This document shows, piece after piece, positions 63,831 to 64,000 of a stretch of DNA of 64,000 nt (within the stretch, counting starts at the first letter, position 1; the number at the start of each line of letters is the position of its first letter). The notes below the pieces were generated by a model that searched no databases, was not told the DNA's origin, and saw only the letters and a list, made by a program, of their open reading frames with translations. The DNA is from Hyphomicrobiales bacterium (GTDB lineage: Bacteria > Pseudomonadota > Alphaproteobacteria > Rhizobiales > Rhizobiaceae). The DNA lies in NCBI GenBank assembly GCA_900471525.1, contig UCEZ01000018.1, forward strand, positions 89,619-153,618, in the 5' to 3' direction. A program made the translations under genes and the position numbers.

Positions 63831-64000
63831 ATGCGCCTGTTCTGGCGCGGCCACTCCAAACGCCATGGTTCCCGGCAACGCCTGTTGTCGCGGGATATGG
63901 CCGGTTCGGTCCGGCATCTTCGAACCCTCAGCCCCAGCCCCTCGATGCTGCCGGGCCGAACCAGAAACTTGAAAAGCCGTTACCAAATCTCGTTGATTGG
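63831..64000 (+). CDS. Possible 5' end of an unidentified gene running off the window
   Basis: From an ATG at 63831 the frame stays open to the last base (56 codons): a strongly basic start (MRLFWRGHSKRHGSRQRLLS) and then RHLRTLSPSPSMLPGR. GGAG lies 9 nt upstream. A basic N-terminus before a membrane anchor would fit an envelope protein, but too little is visible to identify it, and an open frame this short is not strong evidence. Confidence 0.3.
   Translation, partial: MRLFWRGHSKRHGSRQRLLSRDMAGSVRHLRTLSPSPSMLPGRTRNLKSRYQISLI

Noticed and set aside
63700..64000. Possible tmRNA, 6S RNA or other structured RNA at the window end
   Set aside because: I looked for tmRNA ends, a tag frame and the 6S bubble on both strands and found no match.
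1..64000. Prophage, integrative element or genomic island
   Set aside because: No integrase, transposase, tRNA-associated direct repeats or shift in gene style; all genes look like core rhizobial chromosome.

Overview
The window is a stretch of ordinary chromosome from an alphaproteobacterium of the Rhizobiaceae (Rhizobium/Agrobacterium/Sinorhizobium group). The evidence is a cyclic beta-1,2-glucan synthase and its exporter (ndvB, ndvA), a biotin-dependent pyruvate carboxylase started by TTG, PhaR next to phaAB, a Suv3-like helicase followed by fdxA and carD, an IalB protein, RIME-like palindromic repeats, GC-rich codon use, and GANTC/CtrA-type words in one intergenic region. I see no rRNA or tRNA gene, CRISPR array, transposase or prophage.

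Layout. 1-8.7 kb: cyclic glucan block, with the C-terminal half of NdvB, an OpgC-type membrane acyltransferase, a convergent secreted lyase-like protein, and NdvA. 9-15.4 kb: solo LuxR regulator, pyc, and a LysR regulator divergent from an NmrA-like protein. 15.5-20.5 kb: cystine-type ABC importer, then a DeoR/VOC/MFS operon. 20.5-26.7 kb: ispG and an exporter between two inverted copies of one repeat, then ispA, mtgA, a GST, rpmF and a small membrane protein. 26.7-29.6 kb: polyhydroxybutyrate genes phaR, phaA and phaB. 29.6-30.4 kb: an unusual non-coding region. 30.4-37 kb: helicase, S4 protein, fdxA, carD, a PP1-like phosphatase and gfa. 37-46 kb: typA, phoD behind PHO-box-like repeats, an M3 peptidase, an exporter, a small secreted protein, marR and an MFS gene with an internal amber codon. 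46-54.5 kb: argG, a Tyr/Gly-repeat secreted protein, an exporter, a DUF1287 gene broken by an internal opal codon, an ABC importer, rlmN and ialB. 55-64 kb: an orphan ECF sigma factor, a YkvA protein, phhB, an LMW phosphatase overlapping thpR, tesA next to ybbA/ybbP-type genes, a Bax-inhibitor-1 protein, an acetyltransferase and a DUF2794 protein.

How the genes work together. NdvB, OpgC and NdvA should make, decorate and export periplasmic cyclic glucan. Pyc, PhaA, PhaB and PhaR sit on the oxaloacetate/acetyl-CoA/PHB branch. IspG and IspA serve isoprenoid synthesis. Most other genes are housekeeping.

I did not find a convincing new multi-gene system. The most unusual piece of DNA is the roughly 900-bp gap between phaB and the helicase gene. 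It carries about 15 GANTC sites in 570 bp, several spaced exactly 11 bp apart, plus two diverged copies of a roughly 60-bp bipartite motif and ATGGTTAA words. It looks like a cell-cycle or methylation-responsive control region or a non-coding RNA locus. Two reading frames (MFS at 44.7 kb, DUF1287 at 49 kb) each carry one clean in-frame stop, which is either recent gene decay or sequencing error.
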